A DNA stretch of 64,000 nucleotides from Acidovorax sp. GBBC 1281 (GTDB taxonomy: Bacteria > Pseudomonadota > Gammaproteobacteria > Burkholderiales > Burkholderiaceae_C). The stretch is taken from NCBI RefSeq assembly GCF_028473645.1, contig NZ_CP097269.1, forward strand, positions 4,983,501 through 5,047,500. The letters run 5' to 3'. Positions 9,013 to 17,740 of this stretch are shown here, piece by piece. The position numbers and the translations under genes are program-made. Position 1 is the stretch's first letter; each line of letters begins with the position of its first letter. Below the pieces are notes generated by a model that saw only the letters and a list, made by a program, of their open reading frames with translations, had not been told where the DNA came from and ran no database searches.

Positions 9013-10611
9013 ATGGGTGCGATAAAAAACGCGTTCAAGTCAATCGCGAAGGGCATTGAAAAAGCCGTTCAGGGCGTAGGGCAAATCGCCAAAGGCCTGG
9101 TCACGCTCGATTTGAAAGGGGCAGCGGCCGGTCTCAAGAAGCTGGGAGAGGCGGGCGGAGACATCGCCCGCGGCGCCATCAACCTCACGCCGGCCGCATT
9201 GGCGGCCAATACCTTACTGGACGGGGCGCTCGACAAGGTGCTCAAGAAAGTGCAGAGCGTTGCCCAGAAGGTGGTCGACACCGCAGTGGACAGCGTCGAG
9301 GGCGGTCTCTCCAACATCAAGAACGGTGCCATCGGCCTGGCCAAGGGCATTGCCAAAGGCAACCTTTCGCAGGCCCTGAACGGCATCAAGGACCTGGCGC
9401 TGGGCGCCATGGAAACCGCCTCCAATTTCGGGCCCGGCGGCATCGCCAAGAACGTGGCGCGCCTGGCGGTGGACTCCACCATCGACCTGGCCACGCAGGA
9501 AGTCACCAAGGCCGCATCCAAGGTGCTGGATCCCAACGGCACATCGCTGCTGGGTGGCCTGGCCGTGGACACGATCGGTGCAGCCACCAGCGGCGGCCTG
9601 AGTTCCTCGCGCGCGGGCCGTTTCGCCGATGGCGAGAGCTTCCGCAAGGGCGCCAACGACCTGCCCGACACCCGCTCGACCGGACTGCGCCAGAACGGGG
9701 ACGACCTGTCCGGCATGTCCCCGACGGGCTTCCGCCAGGGCGCGCGCGACGCCGCCGAAACCGCGGCCCGCGATGCGGTCGATACGGTCGTCCAGAGCAC
9801 CATCGACAAGCTGATGCTCAGCCTGCAGCAGACGCTGGACCCCAACAACGACTCAAACGCGGTCGGCACCGGCACGAACCTGCTCGGCGGTGCATTGCAG
9901 GACGCCGCCAGCACGGCCGTGCAGACCCGCGGCCGCCGCGGCACGGATGGCTCGCGCCATGCACAGGGCCCGGACGAAGTGCCGCCGCAGACCCGCCGCG
10001 AGGCCGTCAAGGAATCGGTGCAGAACTCCGTGCACAACGCCGTCGACATGGCCATCCAGGCCGCTGTGCAAGCCGCCCTGTACACGCTGCTGCCCAAGCT
10101 GGGGCTCGACCAGAACAGCGCGCTGGCAGCGCTCGGCCAGGGCGTGCTCGAGGACACGCTGTCCAACGTGAGCAGCCCGCGCAATGCGACGGGCCTGAAG
10201 TCGGGCAGCCGCCAGGTGGCCTCGGACCTCAAGCAAGGCCTGCAGAACTCCATCCAGGAAAAGCTGCTCGGCGTGGCGGACCAGGCCATCCAGGGCATCG
10301 TCGACCAGGTCATGGCCAAGGGCCTTCAGGGCCTGCAACCGACGGGCGGCGCATCGTCGCCGAGCGCGGGCGGCGTGGGCAGCCAGCTGGGCTCGGACCT
10401 GCGTTCCGGCATCCAGGACCGCATCCAGTCCGTGGTGAAGGACGTGATCAGCGGCGTGATGCAGTCGGTGATCGACACCGCCAACCAGGGCGTGGCCGCG
10501 GGCCTGTCCCTCGGCAAGGGCCTGCCGCAACTGCCACAGCTGCCACAGCTGCCCGCCAGCGCGACCGAAACCCGCGTTTCGATCGACATGCACATGCACA
10601 TCCGCGCCTGA
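9013..10611 (+). CDS. Large Ala/Gly-rich amphipathic protein, probable T3SS-secreted protein
   Basis: The 532-residue product starts MGAIKNAFKSIAKGIEKAVQ with AAGGGG well placed upstream of ATG 9013. It lacks Cys and consists of many short amphipathic helices with repeating V/I/L-x-x-x-V patterns (VLKKVQSVAQKVVDTAVDSV, AARDAVDTVVQSTIDKLML, VKESVQNSVHNAVDMAIQAAV, SIQEKLLGVADQAIQGIVDQV), separated by Gly/Ser/Asn-rich linkers. The C terminus has a (LPQ)n stretch and ends in an alternating strand-like tail, RVSIDMHMHIRA. No catalytic motif and no clear transmembrane helix is seen. Composition recalls harpins and translocon accessories. It is first in a tight plus-strand unit whose second gene encodes an HrpB1-family protein, which might act as its chaperone. 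Function is unknown. Confidence 0.6.
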   Translation: MGAIKNAFKSIAKGIEKAVQGVGQIAKGLVTLDLKGAAAGLKKLGEAGGDIARGAINLTPAALAANTLLDGALDKVLKKVQSVAQKVVDTAVDSVEGGLSNIKNGAIGLAKGIAKGNLSQALNGIKDLALGAMETASNFGPGGIAKNVARLAVDSTIDLATQEVTKAASKVLDPNGTSLLGGLAVDTIGAATSGGLSSSRAGRFADGESFRKGANDLPDTRSTGLRQNGDDLSGMSPTGFRQGARDAAETAARDAVDTVVQSTIDKLMLSLQQTLDPNNDSNAVGTGTNLLGGALQDAASTAVQTRGRRGTDGSRHAQGPDEVPPQTRREAVKESVQNSVHNAVDMAIQAAVQAALYTLLPKLGLDQNSALAALGQGVLEDTLSNVSSPRNATGLKSGSRQVASDLKQGLQNSIQEKLLGVADQAIQGIVDQVMAKGLQGLQPTGGASSPSAGGVGSQLGSDLRSGIQDRIQSVVKDVISGVMQSVIDTANQGVAAGLSLGKGLPQLPQLPQLPASATETRVSIDMHMHIRA

Positions 10612-10646
10612 CGCGGACGCTTCTTCCTCACTTCTTTTGAAAGGCA

Positions 10647-11033
10647 ATGACCATGGACGACTCCAATGTTCACGAAGATCCCATCGCCGCCTTGGCCGTC
10701 TCCCTGGTCAACGCCATCCGCGAGAACCAGCTGGACGAAGCGGAAACCATGCTGGAGGAGCTGAATGCGCTCAGCCCGGACACCGAGGAGTACCTGATCT
10801 TTCCGGTGCTCATCGCGATCCAGCGGGGCTACACGCAGGAGGCCCTTCAGTACCTGAACACGCTGGGCGAGGACACCGCCCCGGAACTCAAGGCCCTGTG
10901 CCTGAACATCCTGGGCGATCCCACCTGGCACTACCACGCGCAAAGCTGCCTGGAAAGCGGCGACGAGCACGTGCGCAAATCCATGCGCGAGCTGCTCCAG
11001 CTGGAACCCGAGATCGCTGGCGATCTCGCATAG
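10647..11033 (+). CDS. HrpB1/HrpK-family TPR-like protein (paralog outside the main hrp operon)
   Basis: The 128-residue acidic protein starts MTMDDSNVHEDP with GAAAGG upstream. Helical pairs, including DEAETMLEELNALSP, YLIFPVLIAIQRGYTQEALQYL and DPTWHYHAQSCLESGDEHVRKSM, match the HrpB1/HrpK family also represented by hrpB1 at 23010-23486. In both, a 'rise and turn' pattern is followed by a short motif of the G-D-x-T-W type (LGDPTW here, LGDRTW in HrpB1). Family members are thought to work in needle or rod assembly or as chaperones. It lies 35 bases after the amphipathic protein and 10 bases before the next gene, so a partner or chaperone role within this unit is plausible. Confidence 0.75.
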   Translation: MTMDDSNVHEDPIAALAVSLVNAIRENQLDEAETMLEELNALSPDTEEYLIFPVLIAIQRGYTQEALQYLNTLGEDTAPELKALCLNILGDPTWHYHAQSCLESGDEHVRKSMRELLQLEPEIAGDLA

Positions 11034-11043
11034 GACCGCCGCC

Positions 11044-11556
11044 ATGCTGAAGCTCACTCCCCAGGCCGACCTGGGCGTGTTCTACGACGCGGATTCAGCC
11101 CGCTACGCGGCGGGCTGCGCCCAGGACTACACGCAGACGGTCACCCGAGACGCTTTCGCCGCGTTCTACGCCGAATGCCCGTCCATCGGATTCGAGTCCG
11201 ATGGCGCGCCGATCGGCGGCATCCTGTTCGATGGAGAACAGGCCCACATCGCGGTGCTGCCGCGCTACCACGGCCTCTGGGCCCTGCTGCTCAAGCCGGC
11301 ACTGCAGTGGCTGTTTTCGCTGAAAGCCGACATTCTGGTCGCGGTGGAGAACGACAACCACCGCTGCCTGCGCTTCATGGAGCGCCATGGCTGGCAGCGG
11401 ATCGAGGCCCGCGGCGACGACATCATCTACCGCATCACGCCGCAGGGCGGCCTGCGCAAGACCGAGTACCCGCGCCCCCACCGCAACGGCGCGCCGGCCG
11501 CGCGTGCGGCGGGCCCCGCCTTCTTCGGAGCATCGCCATGCCTTCACCCTCAATGA
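11044..11556 (+). CDS. GNAT-fold acetyltransferase-like protein
   Basis: A 170-residue protein starts at ATG 11044. The core, APIGGILFDGEQAHIAVLPRYHGLWALLLKPALQWLF, then ADILVAVENDNHRCLRFMERHGWQRIE, matches the beta4-alpha3 and beta5 region of a small GNAT acetyltransferase. The usual acetyl-CoA loop (Q/R-x-x-G-x-G/A) is poorly preserved. The last 30 residues are Ala/Pro-rich and overlap the next gene. It is embedded in the five-gene unit next to the T3SS and overlaps the following ORF by four bases (ATGA). Whether it modifies a secreted protein, or has lost activity, cannot be told from the sequence. Confidence 0.6.
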   Translation: MLKLTPQADLGVFYDADSARYAAGCAQDYTQTVTRDAFAAFYAECPSIGFESDGAPIGGILFDGEQAHIAVLPRYHGLWALLLKPALQWLFSLKADILVAVENDNHRCLRFMERHGWQRIEARGDDIIYRITPQGGLRKTEYPRPHRNGAPAARAAGPAFFGASPCLHPQ

Positions 11557-12314
11557 GCGCCGCCGAGCGGCAGCCGCCCCAGGCCTGGGGCGCCGGCGCG
11601 CACCGGATCGTTCCCCATGACGGCGCGGGCGTTCGCCTGCGGCTCGTGTCCATGGTCCAGCCGCCCATTCTTCTGGACGACGGGTTTCCTCGCTCTTCCG
11701 GGCTCTGGGTGTCCAGCAACCTGTTGCTACCCGGTTGCGAGAGCGCTTTGACGCAGCGACACATGGCCGTGCAGGGCCTGCTGGTGCGGCTGGAAGCGCT
11801 GGCAGGCCAGGAGGGGCGCGAATTGAACCGCACCCTTCGCCTGTTCTCGGACAACCGGCTTTCGCAGGTGCACGCCAACAGCGCGGACTTCGAGCGCCTG
11901 AGCGCTCCCAGCGGCCTGTCGGGCCCGGCCGCGCACCCCGCCTGCGGCGACGCGATCGCGTGCATCGACGAAGAGCGCGAATGGCTGCTGGTCGATGCCC
12001 AGAAAGGCTTTCACCCCGGAGGCATGGCCCCTTCGGCGGCACTGATCGCCTCGCTCGTGCGGCTGGCCGAGGTGCCGGTGCATGCACGCCGCCGGCTGGT
12101 GGACGCCGGCGACCCCGCAGGCACGATCGAGGCGGCCAAGCCCCTGGTGCTCGAAGCAGCGCGCGCACTGGTGCAGCAAGGACTGGGCGACACGAAGGTC
12201 CAGCTGTCGGCGCAGGCCATCGCATTGGCCGAGCATCTGAGCCCGGCCCATCTGATCCAGTGGCTGCTGACCGATGCGGCGCTGCCGTTTCGCGACCAGG
12301 CCCTGCCCGCCTGA
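11553..12314 (+). CDS. Unknown protein of the T3SS-linked five-gene unit
   Basis: A 253-residue product starts at ATG 11553, chosen because it overlaps the previous stop as ATGA; an ATG at 11538 is also in frame. Recognisable stretches include RLVSMVQPPILLDDGFPRSSGLWVSS, a Leu-rich helix (MAVQGLLVRLEALAGQEG), an acidic WLLVDAQKGF strand and a C-terminal helical half (LVRLAEVPVHARRRLVDAG, AIALAEHLSPAHLIQWLL). No family is recognised and no signal peptide or membrane segment is visible. Tight spacing to its neighbours argues for joint function with the amphipathic and repeat proteins. Confidence 0.6.
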   Translation: MSAAERQPPQAWGAGAHRIVPHDGAGVRLRLVSMVQPPILLDDGFPRSSGLWVSSNLLLPGCESALTQRHMAVQGLLVRLEALAGQEGRELNRTLRLFSDNRLSQVHANSADFERLSAPSGLSGPAAHPACGDAIACIDEEREWLLVDAQKGFHPGGMAPSAALIASLVRLAEVPVHARRRLVDAGDPAGTIEAAKPLVLEAARALVQQGLGDTKVQLSAQAIALAEHLSPAHLIQWLLTDAALPFRDQALPA

Positions 12315-12539
12315 TCCCCGTGGCCCGGCACCCACCGCAGGGGTTCCGGGCCCCAGGGCAGGCTGCTGCAGGCCGCACCCGATCCACGCGTTACCGCTGT
12401 CCCCACGGGGGATTTTGAGGGTCGCGAAGAACAGCGTTTGCCCATCCATTCCGTCTCGAATCCCGAGACATCTTTCTCCACCCTGGCAGGGAGCGTGGCC
12501 GGAAACCGCCGCCTCCGTTGTCCAACGAAAGCAGCGTCC

Positions 12540-15242
12540 ATGAACACCACGGTCAACGGCTATACAGCCTCTCTCAGCATCAGCATCGGGCGCGCCCAGC
12601 CCGGCAAAACGGCGGGCAACACGGCCGCGCAGACCAAGGAGGCCGCAGCGGCCCTGGCGAAATACATGCACCAGAACGGCATCGACACGCAGACGCCGAA
12701 TGGGCTCTACGGGCTGGCCCGCAACACCTCGGGCCAAACGCCCGAGGACGTCTCGGAAGCGGCGAATTTCATGCTGACCCACCCGGACATCTACGCGCTG
12801 CTGGACCCCTCGGGCGGTGACGGTACCGCGGACGTCTCCAGTTTCGACTTCGCGGCGCGCGGCGGCTACGACGCGCAACTGCAGGACAGTGCGCCAGAGA
12901 GCGCGGTGCCCATGAACGAGCAGGCCGCCTCCGGCGCCATCGCGGCCTTCATGCGCCAGAACCATGTGCCGTCCATCGACCCCAACACGCTTTTCCAACT
13001 GGCCAAGCGGCCCAACAGCGACACCTCGCCCACCGTCTCGGCGGCAGCGAAGTTCATGCTGCAGAACCCCGAGTCCTATCGCCAGATCGAGACGAACGAC
13101 GGGGGCGCCGCCGACGGCCTGTCGGAATCGGACGACTTCGAGGCGGCCGCCCAGGGTGCCCTTTCGGGGCTTTCGTCGCCCCGGCCCGCCGGTGGCTCCA
13201 CGCTGCAGCCCCTGGCCGACCAGGACCGTGTAGCGCCGGTGGCGCCCCGCGCCCAGCAACGGTCCGCCCCTGCCGAGCCGCCCATGGACGCGCAGGATGC
13301 CTCCCGCATCCTGGCGGATCACATGCTCCAGGGGAGCGCCTCGCCGCTGGCACGCCTGTTCAAGCCCCAGGCGATGACACCCGAACGGCTCTATCAACTG
13401 GCCGAGGGGGGCAAGGCCTCGCCCGAGGTGGCGGCGGCGGCGAAATTCATGCTCCAGAACCCCGATGTCTACCGCGCCATCGAAACCCATGACGTGCCTG
13501 GCGCGGACGGCAAATCCGGCGTCGGCAACCTGCTGGCGGCTGCGCGGGGGGAGGTCCCCGGCGTGGGCGGCCAGGCCTCCAGCGCCTTGGGCAACGTCCT
13601 GCAACTGCTGCGGCAATTGCTGGCGCAGCTCCAGGGCCCGACCGGTCAGTCGCAACCGACACAGGCCCAGCCGATGAACGGCCAGAGCGCGGCACGCGTC
13701 CTGGCCGACCACATGGTGCAGGAAGCCGGTGGTGCGCTCCACCTCTTCGGCAAGCGCTTTCTGCCCAAGACCCAGCCCATGACCCCGGACCGCCTGTACC
13801 AGTTGAGCCAGGGACAGGGCAAGGTAGCCGAAGCCGCGAAGTACATGCTCCAGCACCCCGACACCTACCGCGCGATCGAAACGCGCGACGTGGCCGGGGC
13901 CGACGGCAAGTCCGGCCTGGGCAACCTGCTGGCCGCCGCCCGCGGCGAGATCCCTGCCGTGAAGGGCGCAACGGACTCCCTGGACAGCCTGCAAAAGCTG
14001 CTGCAGCAACTGTTGAAGCTGCTGAAGGCCCATGCAGAGCCGAACCCGCCCCTGGACGGCCAGAGCGCAGCACGCGTCCTGGCAGACCACATGGTGCAGG
14101 AAGCCGGTGGCGCGCTCCATCTCTTCGGCAAGCGCTTTCTGCCCAAGACCCAGCCCATGACGCCGGACCGCCTGTACCAGCTGAGCCAGGGACAGGGCCA
14201 GGTGGCCGAAGCCGCGAAGTACATGCTCCAGCACCCCGACACCTACCGCGCGATCGAAACGCGCGACGTGGCCGGGGCCGACGGCAAGTCCGGCCTGGGC
14301 AATCTGCTGGCCGCCGCCCGCGGCGAGATCCCCGGTGTGCAGGGCCGGGCCGGCGGCTCGGCACAAGCCCTCCTGCCGCTGCTGCAACTGCTGCTGCAGC
14401 TGCTCAAGGCCACCTCGAACACCCAGCCGCCACTGGATGGACAGAGCGCTGCGCACACCCTGGCCGATCTGCTGCAGCAGCAAGGTGGCACGATGACGCC
14501 GGACCGCCTCTACCAGCTGAGCCAGGGCCAAGGCGAGATCGCCGACGCCGCGAAGTTCATGCTCAAGAACCCCGACATCTACCGTGCCATCGAGACGCAC
14601 GACGTGCCAGGCGCCGACGGCAAGTCCGGCCTGGGCAACCTGTTGGCGGCCGCGCGCGGCGAGATCCCTGGCGTCGAAGGCGGCTCGGCGCAACGCACCG
14701 CAGGCGCGAGCCGCTCCGTGCTCGATGCGCTGCTGCAACTCCTGCAGTTGCTCACGGGCCAGGGGACCGCGCAGTCCAACGGCGCTTCGCGGCCCACCCG
14801 GCCCGTGCAGCCATCGCCGCTGGACGGCCAAGGCGCCGCGCGCATCCTGGCCGACCACATGCTGGGGTGCCACGCCGGACTGCTGGCGAAGGCTTTCGGC
14901 GGCAAGGACATGACGCCGGGCCGCCTCTACCAGCTGGCCGAGAGCGGCACGGCATCGCCCCAAGTCGCCGCAGCTGCGAAGTTCATGCTCCAGAACCCCG
15001 ACACCTACAAGGCCATCGAGACCCACGATGTACCGGGCGCCGACGGCAGATCGGGTGTCGGCAATCTGCTGGCCGCCGCGCGCGGCGAAGTGCCTGGCGT
15101 GGGTGGCATGCCGGCTTCGAGCGCCGGCATCCTCCAGTTGCTGGCCCAGGTGCTTCAGGGCCTTCAGTCCCGTGAGCAGCAGCGCGTGGTGCAGATCGAC
15201 CTGCGGGTGAGCCTGAGCGTCCAGGTCTCCGTCAAGGCCTGA
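12540..15242 (+). CDS. 900-residue protein with seven repeats carrying EF-hand-like loops (HrpF/NolX-like repeats)
   Basis: Begins MNTTVNGYTASLSISIGRAQ and is built from seven imperfect units of about 85-125 residues. A unit has a helix (AARxLADHM), an MTPDRLYQL segment, AAKFMLQNPDxYRAIET and a loop, D-V-x-G-A-D-G-K-S-G, that resembles a Ca-binding EF-hand loop. It ends NLLAAARGE. Leu/Gln-rich linkers (LLQLLLQLL) join the units. Units 1 and 2 are the most diverged; units 4 and 5 are almost identical even in DNA. The tail alternates as beta strand (VVQIDLRVSLSVQVSVKA), similar in style to the tail of the protein at 9013. The repeat recalls the N-terminal repeats of HrpF/NolX/HrpK translocon proteins, but the hydrophobic C-terminal region of those proteins is absent. 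It is probably secreted or translocon-associated. A terminator follows. Confidence 0.7.
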   Translation: MNTTVNGYTASLSISIGRAQPGKTAGNTAAQTKEAAAALAKYMHQNGIDTQTPNGLYGLARNTSGQTPEDVSEAANFMLTHPDIYALLDPSGGDGTADVSSFDFAARGGYDAQLQDSAPESAVPMNEQAASGAIAAFMRQNHVPSIDPNTLFQLAKRPNSDTSPTVSAAAKFMLQNPESYRQIETNDGGAADGLSESDDFEAAAQGALSGLSSPRPAGGSTLQPLADQDRVAPVAPRAQQRSAPAEPPMDAQDASRILADHMLQGSASPLARLFKPQAMTPERLYQLAEGGKASPEVAAAAKFMLQNPDVYRAIETHDVPGADGKSGVGNLLAAARGEVPGVGGQASSALGNVLQLLRQLLAQLQGPTGQSQPTQAQPMNGQSAARVLADHMVQEAGGALHLFGKRFLPKTQPMTPDRLYQLSQGQGKVAEAAKYMLQHPDTYRAIETRDVAGADGKSGLGNLLAAARGEIPAVKGATDSLDSLQKLLQQLLKLLKAHAEPNPPLDGQSAARVLADHMVQEAGGALHLFGKRFLPKTQPMTPDRLYQLSQGQGQVAEAAKYMLQHPDTYRAIETRDVAGADGKSGLGNLLAAARGEIPGVQGRAGGSAQALLPLLQLLLQLLKATSNTQPPLDGQSAAHTLADLLQQQGGTMTPDRLYQLSQGQGEIADAAKFMLKNPDIYRAIETHDVPGADGKSGLGNLLAAARGEIPGVEGGSAQRTAGASRSVLDALLQLLQLLTGQGTAQSNGASRPTRPVQPSPLDGQGAARILADHMLGCHAGLLAKAFGGKDMTPGRLYQLAESGTASPQVAAAAKFMLQNPDTYKAIETHDVPGADGRSGVGNLLAAARGEVPGVGGMPASSAGILQLLAQVLQGLQSREQQRVVQIDLRVSLSVQVSVKA
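13681..14332 (+). repeat. Internal direct repeat of 274 bases in the seven-unit repeat gene
   Basis: Bases 13681-13954 and 14059-14332 are nearly identical at nucleotide level (offset 378), including synonymous positions; they encode units 4 and 5. This points to a recent in-frame duplication within the gene, while the other units have diverged to protein-level similarity. Confidence 0.85.
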
Positions 15243-15263
15243 CCGATCCTTCGAAGACGAATG

Positions 15264-15306
15264 GGGACGATGGCCTGGGTAATGCCCCAGGTCATCGTCC
15301 CTTTTT
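15264..15306. terminator. Intrinsic terminator after the 9.0-15.2 kb unit
   Basis: A long GC-rich stem (GGGACGATG-CCTGGG pairing with CCCAGG-CATCGTCCC, loop TAATGC-like) is followed by TTTTT on the plus strand. It starts about 20 bases after the repeat-protein stop and separates this unit from the convergent hpaH gene. Confidence 0.92.
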
Positions 15307-15380
15307 CTTGCCCGCCGCTGCCAAGCGAACGAAAAAAAAGGCCGGCGATCATGTCGCGGCCCTCGTGGAAATCAGGGAAA

Positions 15381-16109
15381 TCAGCGGGTGGCGGGATACC
15401 TGTCCAGCACCTTGCGCACGTAATCCTGCGTCTCGCGAAAAGGGGGAATCTTGTAGCCGTGCCGCACGACCGCCCCCTCGCCCGCGTTGTAAGCGGCCAG
15501 GACCAGCTCGGTCTGGCCACTGAACTTGTCGGCCAGAAAGCGCAGATAGCGCACCCCGGTCTCGACATTGACGGCGGGCGTGAACAGGTCGGCGGAGGAC
15601 GGCGCGCCAAAGCGCGCGGCCGTGGCTGGCATCAGTTGCATCAGGCCCAGCGCGCCCTTGGGCGATCGTGCGTTGGGCGCGTAGGCCGACTCCACCTCGA
15701 TCACGGCCTGAACCAGGTGGGGGTCGATGGCATGGCGGGTGGCGGCCGACTCGATCACCGGCCACAGCGCTTCGTGGCGCCAACGGGGCGTCACCATCGC
15801 CGTGGGCCAGACCGCGCCGGACGGCGCGGCACCGGCGGTGCGTGGGGCCCGGATCACGCGCACGCTTGCCACGGCGGCCGCGCTGGCCACGGGATCGTCC
15901 GCGTCTGCCGGATCGGCCGGCGGGTCAGGCAGCTCGACCGCCCGGCATTGCCCCACGATCGCCGGATAACGCTTGGCAATGTCGAATGCCACGCGCACCG
16001 GATCGGACTCCGGCCCCTTCACCCAGCAGTCGTAGGCAATGAGCGCGTTGGCGCCACACGCCTGCAGCGCCGCCGCTGCCACCAGCGCGTGGCGCTGCCA
16101 GCGCACCAT
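15381..16109 (-). CDS. hpaH: HpaH-type lytic transglycosylase (T3SS peptidoglycan hydrolase)
   Basis: Cleaves peptidoglycan to let the secretion apparatus cross the periplasm. The 242-residue product has a signal peptide-like start (ALVAAAALQACGANA) and a C-terminal soluble lytic transglycosylase fold: the catalytic Glu in AVIEVESAYAPNARSPKGALGLMQLMP, then the FTPAVNVETGVRYLRFL and ELVLAAYNAGEGAV motifs. A conserved N-terminal part carries YDCWVKG with a Cys, and a variable Pro/Asp/Ala-rich linker. The ATG at 16109 overlaps the methyltransferase stop (TGATG); a GTG one codon upstream is also possible. It lies beside hrcC but on the opposite strand. Confidence 0.9.
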   Translation of the reverse strand: MVRWQRHALVAAAALQACGANALIAYDCWVKGPESDPVRVAFDIAKRYPAIVGQCRAVELPDPPADPADADDPVASAAAVASVRVIRAPRTAGAAPSGAVWPTAMVTPRWRHEALWPVIESAATRHAIDPHLVQAVIEVESAYAPNARSPKGALGLMQLMPATAARFGAPSSADLFTPAVNVETGVRYLRFLADKFSGQTELVLAAYNAGEGAVVRHGYKIPPFRETQDYVRKVLDRYPATR

Positions 16110-17623
16110 CACAACAGGCCCAGGTGGCGCAGCACCGGGGCACGGCTGGCAAAGAAGCAGCGGGCGCTGTGCGCCAGGCGTTCGGCCGGCATCTGGCCCT
16201 CGCCCTCGCCTTCGAACCGGTCCCGCATCGCCTGGACCATTTCATCCGCAGTCTGCGCCCCCTGGCAGGCGGCACGGATCTGCGCCATGGCAAGCGGCGA
16301 CCAGCCCATGGCCTGGCCGCTGGCGGCGCAGGACAGGTAATGCAGTCCATCGTCGTCCGGCCTCTGCATGACCGCCTTGTTGAAGCGCTGCACCGATTCC
16401 CGAGCGCTCTCACGCAGTGCCACGGGCAACGCGGGATGCACTTGGGCTTCGTTTTCCAGCAGCATCAAGGCCTCGACGATGAAATCCGCGCCCAGCGATG
16501 CCAGCTCGGGCCGGCGGGCCAGTTCGCGGGCGGTGGCGGGGCCTTCTGCCAGTGCATCCAGCAGGCGCAGGGCGGTGGCGCCGTCCACATGGTCGGCGGC
16601 GCCATCGGCCAACGGGCTCTCGCGGGTTTCGCTGCGCGCGGTGGCCAGGATCCAGGGCCTGTCCAGGCGGAACTGCGCATGCTGCTGCGCGCTGGCCTGG
16701 GGAGCGCCCCGGGTGTACAGATCCCAGCGGAAGGACCGGTTCACCGCGAAGTCGCGCAGGGTCTCCCGCAGCACCGGGTCATCGACCCCCCGCAGCAACT
16801 CCCGCGTGGCCGGGGGCAGGATGGCCGCATCCACCTGCTGGGACAGCACCGCGGGCGCTGCGAACTCCAGCCCCGCCTCGGCCATCTCGGCGGCGACCTG
16901 GTGAAAGTGCATGGGGTGCCAGTCGGGATTGAAATACTCGTGCGCAGCGTAGTGCGGATCGAGCCGCCGCAGCCCGTACAGGCGCGCCTGCACCGAGAGG
17001 TCGTCGGAGAAATAGGCGGGGTTCACCTTGGCGAAATCGTCGAGGAAATCCAGCGTTTGCGACAACCGCTCGATCGGCGTTGCGCTGACCGGAACCTGGC
17101 GCAACCCATGCAGGTTCACCAGTTCGCGCAACGGCATCTGCGCGGCCCAGCCGGGCAGTGCGTTGTGGCTCACGAACACGACGCCTCCCGGGCGCAGCCG
17201 CTCGGCGATGAAACGCATCACCACCTTGCGCAGCGGGGGCGAGATCCAGGAGTACACGCCGTGCATGGAGATGATGTCCATGGGAGGCAGGTCACGATCG
17301 AGCAAGGTCTCGAAGGCGTCTTCGAACACCTCCACGTTCGACAGGCCCGCGTCCCGGGCCAGTTCGTTGGCATAGGCGACGTGATGGGGGTTGAAGTCGT
17401 TGCCGTAAAAGCGCATGTTCGGAAAGCAAGCCGCATGCGCCACCAGCGGCAGGCCGAACCCCATGCCCAGCTCGAAGCAGTTCAGGGGGGCCGACAGATC
17501 GGGGCCGCACACGCCGCGGGACTCCAGGGCCACGCTCATCTGCGCGGGCGAGAGGGCGCGGTAGTAACCGCGGGTATAGGGTTCGCTGCGCACGTCGAGC
17601 ACGGCGGGCTGGGGTGATTTCAT
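16109..17623 (-). CDS. SAM-dependent methyltransferase with C-terminal regulatory-type domain, in the hrp cluster
   Basis: The 504-residue product starts MKSPQPAVLDVRSEPYTRGYY. Residues ~45-170 form a class-I methyltransferase fold: NCFELGMGFGLPLVAHAA (glycine-rich SAM loop), MRFYGNDFNPHHVAYANEL, DIISMHGVYSWI and RPGGVVFVSHNA. The rest (YLSRR-like helical part with LHGLRQVPVSATPIERLSQ, LDPHYAAHEYFNPDWHPMHFHQVAAEM, then ALRLLDALAEGPATARELA) matches the methyltransferase-regulatory-domain proteins. No substrate can be assigned. It is translationally coupled to hpaH, and a PIP-like box lies 118 bases upstream, so it may belong to the HrpX regulon. This is not a standard member of described hrp clusters as far as I know. 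Confidence 0.8.
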   Translation of the reverse strand: MKSPQPAVLDVRSEPYTRGYYRALSPAQMSVALESRGVCGPDLSAPLNCFELGMGFGLPLVAHAACFPNMRFYGNDFNPHHVAYANELARDAGLSNVEVFEDAFETLLDRDLPPMDIISMHGVYSWISPPLRKVVMRFIAERLRPGGVVFVSHNALPGWAAQMPLRELVNLHGLRQVPVSATPIERLSQTLDFLDDFAKVNPAYFSDDLSVQARLYGLRRLDPHYAAHEYFNPDWHPMHFHQVAAEMAEAGLEFAAPAVLSQQVDAAILPPATRELLRGVDDPVLRETLRDFAVNRSFRWDLYTRGAPQASAQQHAQFRLDRPWILATARSETRESPLADGAADHVDGATALRLLDALAEGPATARELARRPELASLGADFIVEALMLLENEAQVHPALPVALRESARESVQRFNKAVMQRPDDDGLHYLSCAASGQAMGWSPLAMAQIRAACQGAQTADEMVQAMRDRFEGEGEGQMPAERLAHSARCFFASRAPVLRHLGLL

Positions 17624-17740
17624 CGGTCTTCCTCTGAGCGTTGGGACGGTGACAGGGCGTGTGCACCTTCGCTTTTCGCGAAAGGCACCAACGGCTGCGC
17701 CCATTGCAGCCGCAACGCGCGGCCAGACCGGTCCAACAGT

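Noticed and set aside
11727..15026. Minus-strand 1099-codon open frame across the repeat gene
   Set aside because: It mirrors the seven-repeat gene, crosses gene boundaries, and has no ribosome site; a result of high GC and repetition.
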